A stretch of 64,000 nt of DNA. It comes from Bacteroidota bacterium. Its GTDB lineage: Bacteria > Bacteroidota > Bacteroidia > Chitinophagales > Saprospiraceae. The notes beneath the pieces are model-generated. The model was not told the DNA's origin, made no database searches, and worked only from the letters and a program-made list of their open reading frames with translations. Made by a program: the position numbers and the translations under genes. Positions 43,706 to 51,279 of this stretch are shown here, one piece after another (positions within the stretch are counted from its first letter, which is position 1; each line of letters starts with the position of its first letter). Location: positions 24,424-88,423 of the forward strand of contig CAUJEY010000151.1 of assembly GCA_963169325.1 (NCBI GenBank), read 5' to 3'.

Positions 43706-44916
43706 ACGGTTACTGTTTCAACTTGTGGGTCCAGAATACCCAGTTGCCGGGCATGGCGGTATAAAATATCCACTGCCCGGTCAATCTGTTCGATCGTATG
43801 GGTAGCCATGAGTGAAAACCGGATAAGCGATTCCTCACTGGGCACGGCCGGCGAAACAACCGGATTGATGAATACGCCGTCGTTGAAAGCATGGCCCGAC
43901 AAAGCAAAGGTTTTGTTGTTGTCGCGCACATACAGCGGGATGATCGGGGAAGCGGTATGGCCGATCTCAAAGCCCAGGTCGCGAAAACGCGCGATGGCGT
44001 AATGCGTGTTTTCCCAAAGGCGGTCGATGCGTTCCGGTTCGGCTTTAATGATTTCCAGGGCAGCCAGAACGGCGGCCGCGGAAGCCGGGGTCATGCTGGC
44101 GCTAAAAATCAGCGAACGCGAATGGTGTTTTAAAAACTCGATGACTGATTTGGAGGAAGCAATAAAACCGCCGAGCGAAGCCAGGGATTTACTGAACGTA
44201 CCAATTTGAATATCCACAGAGTCGTTAACCCCGTAGTGCGAGCCGGTACCGATGCCCAGTTCGCCGATCACCCCGATGGAGTGGGCATCGTCGCATACCA
44301 CCACACAATTGTGCCTTTTGGCCACCTCCACGATCTGTGGCAGGGGCGCCAGATCGCCTTCCATGCTGAAAATCCCATCCACCACGATGAATTTCAACAC
44401 CTCATGGGGCAGGCGCGCAGCCATCCGTTCGAGGTCCTCCATATCGTTGTGGGCAAATTTCTGCACCTTCCCGAAGGACAAACGGGTGGCATCGATGATC
44501 GAGGCATGCACGCGTTCGTCGATGAGAATGTATTCGTGCCGGCTTACCAATGGAGCCAGCGCGCCAAGGTTGGCCTGGAATCCGGTGCTGTACAGGATCA
44601 CCGATTCGCGTTGCAGGTATTCGGCCAATGCCTCCTCCAGTTCAATGTGGATGCTGAGGGTGCCGTTCAAAAAACGGGAACCTGCACAACCGGTTCCATA
44701 ACGGGCTATGGCCAGTTGGGCGGCTTCTTTAATTTTGGGGTGGTTGGTCAGCCCGAGATAGGAATTGGAGCCGAACATCAAAACCGGCCTGTTGTCAATC
44801 ATCACCTCGGTGTCCTGTTCAGATTGAATAACCCGGAAATACGGATAAAGACCGGCCTTGCGTACCTCATCCGGAGCGGTGAAACTATCGGTGCGTTCAA
44901 GTAATTGTTTATTCAT
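43702..44916 (-). CDS. spt: Serine palmitoyltransferase-like alpha-oxoamine synthase
   Basis: A 404-residue PLP enzyme of the alpha-oxoamine synthase family. Seen: NSYLGLTNHPKIKEAAQ, GTGCAGSRFLNGTLSIHIEL, H138 (ERVHASI) over the cofactor, D210/H212 in CDDAHSIGV, Schiff-base Lys K243 in GTFSKSLASLGGF. It condenses serine with an acyl thioester to 3-ketosphinganine, the first step of sphingolipid synthesis. KBL and BioF are in the same family, but the operon (acyltransferase, reductase, inositol-lipid genes) makes sphingolipid synthesis the best reading. Confidence 0.88.
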   Translation of the reverse strand: MNKQLLERTDSFTAPDEVRKAGLYPYFRVIQSEQDTEVMIDNRPVLMFGSNSYLGLTNHPKIKEAAQLAIARYGTGCAGSRFLNGTLSIHIELEEALAEYLQRESVILYSTGFQANLGALAPLVSRHEYILIDERVHASIIDATRLSFGKVQKFAHNDMEDLERMAARLPHEVLKFIVVDGIFSMEGDLAPLPQIVEVAKRHNCVVVCDDAHSIGVIGELGIGTGSHYGVNDSVDIQIGTFSKSLASLGGFIASSKSVIEFLKHHSRSLIFSASMTPASAAAVLAALEIIKAEPERIDRLWENTHYAIARFRDLGFEIGHTASPIIPLYVRDNNKTFALSGHAFNDGVFINPVVSPAVPSEESLIRFSLMATHTIEQIDRAVDILYRHARQLGILDPQVETVTV

Positions 44917-45275
44917 TCCAGAAAATATTTTGTTAGTTGATCAAAAAGCGCCGGAACTGAGCGCGCAATAGTTTTTTATTTTGGTGAAACATTGAACTAC
45001 AATATTCCGGGCATCGTGCCCTGCATCGGCATATAGACTCATCGTTCCCCGGTGGCAACTTGCCTGATGTTAATCCCGGTGAACGTACTAGTGGATTACA
45101 ATTAAATCGGTTTTGCTTTTCGAACAGGTGGGTATGAGCTGCGCTTCAGGACGCCGGTTGCTTTTTTTCCCAATCGTCAATCTATTGTTCAAATCCTTTC
45201 TACAAATGTAAAACGCTTCTTTTTGTTCTGAAACAATCGAACCAATTTTACGCATCTTTTACAATTCGCTGGTTT
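44917..45275 (-). other. Leader region of the sphingolipid operon with a candidate promoter
   Basis: No gene is seen in these 359 bases. On the minus strand TACATTTG (45203-45210) is an exact -7 element, with TTG at 45234-45236, 23 bases away, slightly long for -33. If used, the transcript would have a leader of about 280 bases before the spt start. No riboswitch or tRNA structure is recognisable. Confidence 0.35.
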
Positions 45276-45881
45276 CTAACGCGTATACGGAACACGCGCG
45301 ACAATGGAACGCCCCAGCGTCAGTTCATCGGCATATTCCAGGTCGCCGCCAAACGAAACGCCCCGGGCGATGGCACTCACCGCCACCCCCGAGGGTTGTA
45401 GTTTTTTGGACAAATAATACACGGTGGTTTCGCCCTCAATGGTCGGACTGATGGCCATAATAACCTCCTTGATCTCGTCCTGTTTTATTCGTTCAAACAG
45501 CGAATCGATGTTCAAGTCGGCGGGGCCGATGCCTTCGATAGGGGAAATAATGCCGCCCAGCACATGATAAAGCCCCCGGTACTGACCGGTATCTTCGATC
45601 GCCATAAGGTCGCGGATATTTTCCACCACGCACACCAGGGAGCGGTCGCGGCGGGCATCGGCGCAAATCTGGCAAACAGCTTCATCGGCCAGGTTATGGC
45701 AAATCCGACAATCCTGAATCCCGTCGCGCATGGCAAGGAGTGCCGATGCAAATTGCTCGGTTACGGTTTTATCCTGCTTCAACAGGTGCAGCACAAGACG
45801 AAGCGCCGTCTTCCGCCCGATACCGGGCAGGGACGCAAAGGCCTCTACGGCTTTTTCGATAAGTTTGGAGGAGAAGGTCAT
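45276..45881 (-). CDS. recR: Recombination mediator RecR
   Basis: A 201-residue protein with the RecR layout: N-terminal HhH motif (ASLPGIGRKTALRLVLHLL), a C4 zinc finger (CRICHNLADEAVCQICADA), a Toprim domain (LVCVVENIRDLMAIEDTGQ and YHVLGGIISPIEGIGP) and the C-terminal GDLEYADELTLGRSIVARV. With RecO and RecF it loads RecA on gapped DNA. An exact -7 element lies 9 bases before the start (45890-45897), so the mRNA may be leaderless. Confidence 0.95.
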   Translation of the reverse strand: MTFSSKLIEKAVEAFASLPGIGRKTALRLVLHLLKQDKTVTEQFASALLAMRDGIQDCRICHNLADEAVCQICADARRDRSLVCVVENIRDLMAIEDTGQYRGLYHVLGGIISPIEGIGPADLNIDSLFERIKQDEIKEVIMAISPTIEGETTVYYLSKKLQPSGVAVSAIARGVSFGGDLEYADELTLGRSIVARVPYTR

Positions 45882-45889
45882 AGCCGGGG

Positions 45890-45897
45890 CAAAGATA
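45890..45897 (-). promoter_or_regulatory. Candidate -7 element, near-leaderless recR
   Basis: TATCTTTG on the minus strand (45890-45897), exact to TAnnTTTG, ends 9 bases before the recR ATG. No TTG is seen at -33. The upstream stem-loop at 45906-45938 would insulate recR from the preceding gene. Confidence 0.35.
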
Positions 45898-45905
45898 TAA
45901 AAAAA

Positions 45906-45938
45906 GCGGCGGCATCCCTTTCCAGGTACTGCCGCCGC
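45906..45938 (-). terminator. Rho-independent terminator-like hairpin after the stress-protein gene
   Basis: GCGGCGGCA (45906-45914) pairs with TGCCGCCGC (45930-45938), loop 15 bases. Read on the minus strand the stem is followed by a T-run (45899-45905). It lies downstream of the universal stress protein gene and just upstream of recR. Confidence 0.65.
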
Positions 45939-45974
45939 ACGGAAAACTACCCTGTCATGTCCTATTTCTTTACT

Positions 45975-46090
45975 TTGGGGGTTTGGAGGGTTGGGGGTTT
46001 GGGGGTTTGGGGGGTTGGAGGTTTGGGGATCATTGGTTATATGAGGAAACCGGCATCCTCCAAACCCCTAAACCCCCAAACTCCCAACCC
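45975..46090. repeat. G-rich gene-end palindrome (GGGTTTGGAGGGTT word)
   Basis: The left arm (about 45975-46030) repeats GGGTTTGGAGG/GGTTTGGGGG on the plus strand. The right arm (46054-46090) repeats the complement (CCTCCAAACCCCTAAACCCC). It lies directly after the stop of the stress protein (46091, minus). The G-runs spaced by TTT could also form quadruplexes. Confidence 0.8.
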
Positions 46091-46933
46091 TTATATCGGT
46101 ACACTCAATACCGGAATATTCGAGTGATTGGCCATATCTTCCGTAAGGCTGCCGAAAAGCAGGTGGGAAAGACCCTGGCGCTGGTGTGTACCCATCACGA
46201 TCAGGTCGACATTTTCGCGCTCGGCAAACTGAAGAATACTGTTCTCTTCGTTAAAAGTGTTACCGTTCATAAACGACTTCACTTTCTTAAGCCCTGCTTC
46301 TGTGGCGATTTGCTGCGCGGCTTTTTCTATTTCCTCATTGGTATCAAAACCCGCCGGGTTGTTCAGGTAAAGCACTTTCACGTCAAACGGAAAGTATTTT
46401 TGCCATTCGGCAACCGTTTTGAAAACGACCTGCTGCCCTTTGCGCAAAGTGGTTGGAATCAACACCGTTTTAGGGTTAAACTCGCCGGAGTTTTCCGGCA
46501 CAGCCAATACCGGACATGGCGAGGTGCGTATGACTTTTTCCGTATTAGAGCCGACAAAAAACTCAGTAGCACCACTGGCGCCTTTCGTGCCCATTACTAT
46601 CAGGTCGGCGCGATCTTCTTCAGCAATCCGGCGCACGGTGGAGTATAAAAAGCCTTCTTCCACCACCGTTTCAATCTTTACATCATCGAATTTGCCGCTG
46701 CCGACCAGCTCCTGTTTCAGGCTATATAGCTCCTCTGCGGCGTTTTCATAGTATTCCGTCATATCGTAAGCTTCCGGAACATAATAATCAGGCAGCGGTG
46801 GAGCATAAGCCACCGCCGTATTGGCATGCAAAATCTCCACCTTGCCTTTTACTTTTTCTGCAATAAAAGCGGCGACTTTCAACGCATGTTTGGAGTTATT
46901 GGAAAAGTCGGTTGGAACGAGCATCTTTTTCAT
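46091..46933 (-). CDS. Tandem universal stress protein (UspA, two domains)
   Basis: I use the ATG at 46931-46933 (MKKMLVPTDFSNNSKHALKV). The 280-residue protein has two UspA folds: residues 1-140 with LIVMGTKGASGATEFFVGSN and 150-280 with LIVMGTHQRQGLSHLLFGSL. Both carry the ATP-binding G-2x-G-9x-G/S type loop. Tandem Usp proteins bind nucleotides and help cells survive starvation or redox stress. It stands alone with palindromes at both ends. Confidence 0.9.
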   Translation of the reverse strand: MKKMLVPTDFSNNSKHALKVAAFIAEKVKGKVEILHANTAVAYAPPLPDYYVPEAYDMTEYYENAAEELYSLKQELVGSGKFDDVKIETVVEEGFLYSTVRRIAEEDRADLIVMGTKGASGATEFFVGSNTEKVIRTSPCPVLAVPENSGEFNPKTVLIPTTLRKGQQVVFKTVAEWQKYFPFDVKVLYLNNPAGFDTNEEIEKAAQQIATEAGLKKVKSFMNGNTFNEENSILQFAERENVDLIVMGTHQRQGLSHLLFGSLTEDMANHSNIPVLSVPI

Positions 46934-47043
46934 AACATGGGAGGTTTTCGCTTCAATTATGCGGCAAAACTCCATGTCTTTCAGCCCGGAAAGAATGACG
47001 ATGGTCAGAGGTGGGCATGAGTGTCGTCAGGGGGAAATAGTTT

Positions 47044-47114
47044 AGGGAGGTTTGGGGGTTTAGAGGTTTAGGGGTTTGGAGGTTTAGGGGTTTGGAGGGT
47101 TAGAGGTTGGGGGA
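47044..47114. repeat. G-tract repeat, possible quadruplex
   Basis: GGTTTGGGGGTTTAGAGG and related words repeat for about 70 bases on the plus strand, with at least four runs of GG or more separated by TTTA/TTT. There is no complementary arm, in contrast to 45975-46090, which uses the same words. It lies 110 bases upstream of the stress-protein start. The rest of 46934-47338 holds only the hairpin next to the following gene. Confidence 0.7.
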
Positions 47115-47289
47115 GGCGTCTATGTCCTCCTATGAGTTAAAATTGAAAATATCCAGTAGTATGCTAATAGCCGCCATCCGTACCACTAGAACCCGCCAGG
47201 CCGGGTATGAGGGCGGCGGCTGGTTGGGAGGCATCTTATTTTAATGAAAAGTTCATGGCCGGAATGCGCAAGCGTGGCGGGTTATGCGG

Positions 47290-47337
47290 TAAATTTGTGG
47301 TCTTAAAAAAATCGTATTAACCGCAGACCACAAATTT
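47290..47337 (+). promoter_or_regulatory. Stem-loop plus -7 element just before a T9SS protein gene
   Basis: AAATTTGTGGTCT (47291-47303) and AGACCACAAATTT (47325-47337) form a perfect 13-bp stem ending 1 base before the ATG at 47339. The left arm overlaps TAAATTTG (47290-47297), an exact -7 element. If transcription started there, only part of the stem would be in the mRNA; if from upstream, the hairpin would occlude the start codon. Confidence 0.45.
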
Positions 47338-47338
47338 T

Positions 47339-48451
47339 ATGAGAAAACTATACCCGTCACTCATACTTTTACTCTTTTTAGGAACAGTAAAAGCCCAATC
47401 CATTTATTATCAGAGTTTTATCGGTGCATCTTTTCCGGCGGGTTGGGTACCGAGCGATGGGCGTGTTTTGTTATCGAGTGCGGTTTCGAGTAGTGGCTAT
47501 ATCTCCTCTCCAACAAGCCCGGAAGCCTCCGGCGGCAACAACGTTCGTTTTGACCACTGTACACCCACCAGCACAACCGTTTCACTGACGGAAAGCGGTG
47601 TAGTTAACACAACCGGGCTGAGTAATATCCGGGTAGGATTTGGCTTGCGTAATTCTCCTTCCTGGGATAGACCGGTTCTGTTTGAATGGAGCAGCGACGG
47701 CGCAATATGGAACACCATCGATACCGACGTATCCTCCTACGCCCCGGGAGGTTCCGCTTGGGGCAGCACTTATTTTGACCTGCCTTCCGGTGCGGACAAT
47801 GTGGTAAACCTTCGTTTCCGGTTTTCTTTTACCACTTCAACTAATATGAATTGCACAGCGCCTCCAAATTTCAGGATAGACGACTTCATTGTTGGCACCA
47901 ACGCTTCTCTACCGGTAGAACTGACCACAATAAGTGCATACGCCGTTCGTGAAAAAGCCCACCTCTCCTGGTCCACCGCCTCCGAAACCGACAATTCCCA
48001 CTTCAACATCGAACGCAGCCCGAACGGTCACGAGTTCACGGAAATCGGCCGGATAGCCGGTGCGGGCACGGTTCGGGAAAAACGGGAATACACTTTTGTA
48101 GACGAAAACCCTTTGCCCGGCGCCAATTATTACCGCCTGCGGCAAGTCGATTTGGACGGCCGTTTTTCGTTCAGTCCTGTGCGCCGGGTCGTGATCGGCA
48201 CGGCAGCATCGCCACTTTCGTTGTTCCCTTCCCCGGCCGGCGAATATGTACAGGTGCAATGGGCGAAAACATCAGACACCGACAGCAACTGGGAGATTTT
48301 CGATACCGCCGGCCGCCGGGTTTCTTCCGGTGTTTTTCCTGCGGAAAGCACCGAGGTGCCGGTTTTTGTGGGCGATTTGCAACAAGGGGCTTACTTCCTG
48401 CGAATCGTATCCGGCCAACAAACCTGGACACAGGCATTTGTGAAACAGTAG
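47339..48451 (+). CDS. Secreted protein with type IX secretion C-terminal domain
   Basis: A 370-residue protein with a signal peptide (RKLYPSLILLLFLGTVKAQS). Residues about 20-190 form a beta-sandwich (YYQSFIGASFPAGWVPSDG, RVGFGLRNSPSWDRPVLFEW, FRIDDFIVGTN) like the concanavalin/jellyroll domains of Bacteroidota adhesins or MAM-like proteins. An FN3-like segment follows (HLSWSTASETDNSHFNIERS), then the sorting domain (LSLFPSPAGEYVQVQW, LQQGAYFLRIVSGQQTW). It is exported by T9SS and anchored or released. Confidence 0.8.
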   Translation: MRKLYPSLILLLFLGTVKAQSIYYQSFIGASFPAGWVPSDGRVLLSSAVSSSGYISSPTSPEASGGNNVRFDHCTPTSTTVSLTESGVVNTTGLSNIRVGFGLRNSPSWDRPVLFEWSSDGAIWNTIDTDVSSYAPGGSAWGSTYFDLPSGADNVVNLRFRFSFTTSTNMNCTAPPNFRIDDFIVGTNASLPVELTTISAYAVREKAHLSWSTASETDNSHFNIERSPNGHEFTEIGRIAGAGTVREKREYTFVDENPLPGANYYRLRQVDLDGRFSFSPVRRVVIGTAASPLSLFPSPAGEYVQVQWAKTSDTDSNWEIFDTAGRRVSSGVFPAESTEVPVFVGDLQQGAYFLRIVSGQQTWTQAFVKQ

Positions 48452-48456
48452 AAATT

Positions 48457-50754
48457 TCACCTCCCTGCCCGAATCCTCAACCCCAACGTCGAAAATCCCC
48501 CCGCATCGAAATGCTCGATCCGGAGCGTATGTTGTCCGCCCAGGTCCACTTCCACTTCATCCACAGCAGGCTCATGTACGGTCCAGTGGTCTATCAGGCG
48601 CTTGCCGTCGAGGTAGAGCCGGGCGCCGTCGTCGGAACTCAGTTCGAGGCGGTAGCGGCCCGGCGCAATGTTGAAAGTAGAGGTAGAAACAGTGGCGAAA
48701 CGGTCGGTATTTACCCCCGGGGCCGGGCTGTCCCACCAGGCAAATTGGAGGTCGTTTACCGATTTTTCTGCAGCAAACCTCATCCCCGGCCCCTCTGCTA
48801 AAGGCGAAGGGGGAAGGCTATCATAATTAAAAAACTGTACGTTCCAGTTCAATTTTTTTTCAAACCGTTCAAAATCAAACCGGTAGGGCTGGCCGCCGGT
48901 GTATATCTCCCCGAATGTGCCTGCAAATGCCTGCTCTCCCTTGTATTCAAACGCTACCCGGATGTGCTCCGCACCGGGTGCGCTTTTCACCGTGATAAAA
49001 GCAGGCATTGTTCCGGAGGATTGGTCGACGGTGGCGATGCCTTTTTGGTCCGTGATTCTCCATTGGCCCGGCGGGCCGTATATTTTGAGCACATAATAGG
49101 CGCCCTCGCCGCCGATCACCGGGCTGATGTCGCCCAGCGCTACTTGTGGCCGCTGGAAGTCGTAGGGACCCCATTCATTCATAAGGATGTATTGGCGGCC
49201 GCGCAATTGATCGGTTGGAAGTCCGGAAAATTCGCCGTCGGGCAGGCTGTCTATTTCGCTCAGGTCTCCATACGGGATGTCGAGTGGCGCGTAGGGGTTT
49301 TGCGGCTGTTTTTCCGGATGGCTGAAATTGATGCTCCGGGAAGCGGCCAGTTCGGGGTGAGCCCATACGGATTCCACCTGGGCCGTCGAGCCATAAATAT
49401 CATTGCGCAGAAAACGCAGATTTTCATTGGGCTCTGCGGTTTCCAGCAGCGTCTGAAACCCGGTAAACAGGTTTTCGCCGTTTACGGAGATATTTTTTGA
49501 CGCGCTGATTTTCAAGGGTTTGCGTACACGCATAAATACATTCCTGTCGATGAGTCCGTCGCGGCTGCGGGTGTCTCTTTTTTGGGCATATACCCAGTCG
49601 GCCGGCTGGGTGGGTCGTGCCCAGAGCTGGATGCCGGTGCTGTCGCCTTCGAAGTAATTCTGGCGGATGGTGTCATTTTGCCCATGCTCGATGGCGAGGC
49701 CGGTTTTACATTCGGCGATGTAATTGCCCATAAAGACCGACTCGTAGCTGTAACCGCCCCAGATACCGTAGGTACATTCGCGAATCAGGTTCCCCTGCAC
49801 GCGGTTGCGGCTGAAGGTGACCTCTACACCATTGGTGGGGGCGTGGCTAAAGTCGTTGCCGAAAATGATATTATCATTGCAGCCGCCCTCGCCGGTGTCC
49901 ATGGTATGCTGGCCGGCCCAGAGGAAAAAGCCGTCGCCGGAGTGCGTACAGGAGTTAAAAGCAAAGAGGTTGTTGCTGCTTTGTTCGTAGCAGAGCAGGG
50001 CTGCCGAATCCTGTCCGCGCTGGTAAAACCCATGCGAATAGCCGCGCACGTTCCAGTCGAGCCGGTTGTGCATCACGCGGTTGTGGCTGCTGCGATACAG
50101 GCCGATACCGAGGCCGGAATTGAACTGGAAGATGTTGTTATACACCAATCCGCCATTACAGCCGGTCATGAGCAGGGCGTTTTGGTTGCCGGTGATCCGG
50201 CAGGCTTTTACCAATACGCTGTCGCAATTTTTCAGGTAGATCCCGGCGCCGTACCGCAGCCATTCGTCGCGCTCGTTGTGGTGGTAACTCAGCCAGTCGG
50301 CAAAATTTTCGTGTTCGCGTAAGGAGTACAGGCGCGGGCGGTAGTTGTAGGAGAAATTGCTGTTTTCAATCTTCAGGCCGTCAGCGTCTTCGGCGAACAG
50401 GGCAACTTTATAGCCATGCACTTGTAAATTTTTTAAAGAAATATTTTTCCCGCGCACCAAAATGGCCAGCCCGGCAAACTGGTCGGGCCGTTTGATATCG
50501 GCGCTGCTGCGCAAATCGGCGTTTGCAAAATCCACGCTGATATTGTCACCCTGAATGGTGATAATGGGTTTTAGTGCGGCGGTATTGACCGTGTCGGTGA
50601 ACAGTGCTGCTACGGGCGCATCGAGCAGGTAGGCGCCGGGTTTTATCCGGCAGGATTGGGTGATGACGAGGCCCTGACGTAGGGGTAGTTCGGGGGTTTG
50701 GGCCGGGAGGAAATGAACAAGTAAGGGAATAAAAATCAGTGAGAGTAATTTCAT
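48457..50754 (-). CDS. Right-handed beta-helix (NosD/Pbh1-type) protein with C-terminal PA14-like domain
   Basis: A 765-residue protein with a signal peptide (MKLLSLIFIPLLVHFLPAQ). Residues about 60-480 are parallel beta-helix repeats full of N-N turn patterns (NKNYFEGDSTGIQLWARPTQ-like coils such as YHNERDEWLRYGAGIYLKNC and NVRGYSHGFYQRGQDSAALL). The C-terminal 110 residues fit PA14 (YRLELSSDDGARLYLDGKRL). Beta-helix proteins of this form are often polysaccharide lyases or epimerases, and PA14 binds sugars. The catalytic residues cannot be fixed. Near residue 650 a short Pro-rich insert (SLPPSPLAEGPGMRF) looks like half of a known mobile palindrome. A 34-codon toxin stump ends 2 bases before this ATG. 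Confidence 0.8.
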   Translation of the reverse strand: MKLLSLIFIPLLVHFLPAQTPELPLRQGLVITQSCRIKPGAYLLDAPVAALFTDTVNTAALKPIITIQGDNISVDFANADLRSSADIKRPDQFAGLAILVRGKNISLKNLQVHGYKVALFAEDADGLKIENSNFSYNYRPRLYSLREHENFADWLSYHHNERDEWLRYGAGIYLKNCDSVLVKACRITGNQNALLMTGCNGGLVYNNIFQFNSGLGIGLYRSSHNRVMHNRLDWNVRGYSHGFYQRGQDSAALLCYEQSSNNLFAFNSCTHSGDGFFLWAGQHTMDTGEGGCNDNIIFGNDFSHAPTNGVEVTFSRNRVQGNLIRECTYGIWGGYSYESVFMGNYIAECKTGLAIEHGQNDTIRQNYFEGDSTGIQLWARPTQPADWVYAQKRDTRSRDGLIDRNVFMRVRKPLKISASKNISVNGENLFTGFQTLLETAEPNENLRFLRNDIYGSTAQVESVWAHPELAASRSINFSHPEKQPQNPYAPLDIPYGDLSEIDSLPDGEFSGLPTDQLRGRQYILMNEWGPYDFQRPQVALGDISPVIGGEGAYYVLKIYGPPGQWRITDQKGIATVDQSSGTMPAFITVKSAPGAEHIRVAFEYKGEQAFAGTFGEIYTGGQPYRFDFERFEKKLNWNVQFFNYDSLPPSPLAEGPGMRFAAEKSVNDLQFAWWDSPAPGVNTDRFATVSTSTFNIAPGRYRLELSSDDGARLYLDGKRLIDHWTVHEPAVDEVEVDLGGQHTLRIEHFDAGGFSTLGLRIRAGR
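48778..48816. repeat. In-frame half copy of the palindrome seen in uvrA
   Basis: CCTCATCCCCGGCCCCTCTG and following AAAGGCGAAGGGGGAAGG resemble one arm of the palindrome at 56314-56406, with CCCCTC...AAAGG...GAGGGG in the same order. It codes for PPSPLAEGPG inside the beta-helix gene, in frame, so translation is not broken. The match is by eye and partial. Confidence 0.5.
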
Positions 50755-50756
50755 TT

Positions 50757-50861
50757 TTACTTTTTAAATGCTTGCACAGTACCTAACTCAGACTTGAAAT
50801 ATTGCTCGATTTCCGTAATTTGACGCAATGGCTTAGGCTTCCAAGTCAATCTTTTGCCCAT
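50757..50861 (-). pseudogene. Truncated ParE/RelE-type toxin (34 codons)
   Basis: An ATG at 50859-50861 opens 34 codons to a TAA at 50757-50759. The peptide (MGKRLTWKPKPLRQITEIEQ, then YFKSELGTVQAFKK) has the usual start of ParE/RelE toxins: W-x-P, a leucine/isoleucine helix, then E-x-Y followed by F. Real toxins of this family have about 95-105 residues. The rest is missing, and the beta-helix gene's ATG follows 2 bases after the stop. The start overlaps the antitoxin-like gene by 16 bases, the standard toxin-antitoxin order. Confidence 0.55.
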
Positions 50862-51088
50862 TGGCGAAACATTTTAAAAGCTTCCTCATTATCAACCAAA
50901 TCGCTTTCGTTATCACTATCAGCAATGGCGCCTTCCAACTCGGCAATAAAATCCGGCGAAAAATCGGCTAAAGGATGTTTTCCACTGGCTAATGCAAGGC
51001 AATAGGCGAACATTTGCTCCAGCATTTTAGCATCTTCTACATCAGCAAGAAGCTTGATAAATTTTCCTTTTAATTCTAACGCAGACAT
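50846..51088 (-). CDS. Antitoxin-like small protein
   Basis: An 80-residue acidic protein (ATG at 51086-51088; the preceding GTG at 51091 would add one residue). The start SALELKGKFIKLLADVEDAK matches the helical N-terminus of small Bacteroidota antitoxins paired with RelE/ParE toxins. The rest is acidic and disordered-looking (AIADSDNESDLVDNEEAF). No DNA-binding motif is obvious. The following toxin frame is truncated, so this may be an orphan antitoxin kept as a remnant. Confidence 0.55.
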   Translation of the reverse strand: MSALELKGKFIKLLADVEDAKMLEQMFAYCLALASGKHPLADFSPDFIAELEGAIADSDNESDLVDNEEAFKMFRQWAKD

Positions 51089-51279
51089 CACAATGATTTT
51101 TGAACAAAAATAACCGCTTTATTTCACTTAGTAACGTACAAATACCCAAATAAGCGCTGTCGGGCTATAATTCACTTCAGCATTGGCAGCAACTCGTTTA
51201 ATTTAGTTGCAAAGTGAATTTTTGGGCAGGGCGTCACTGCACTAAAAAATCAACCGTATTTTTCGCCAAAACCCGAACC

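Noticed and set aside
44917..45275. Possible tRNA or riboswitch before spt
   Set aside because: No cloverleaf, anticodon arm or known riboswitch core could be folded by eye.
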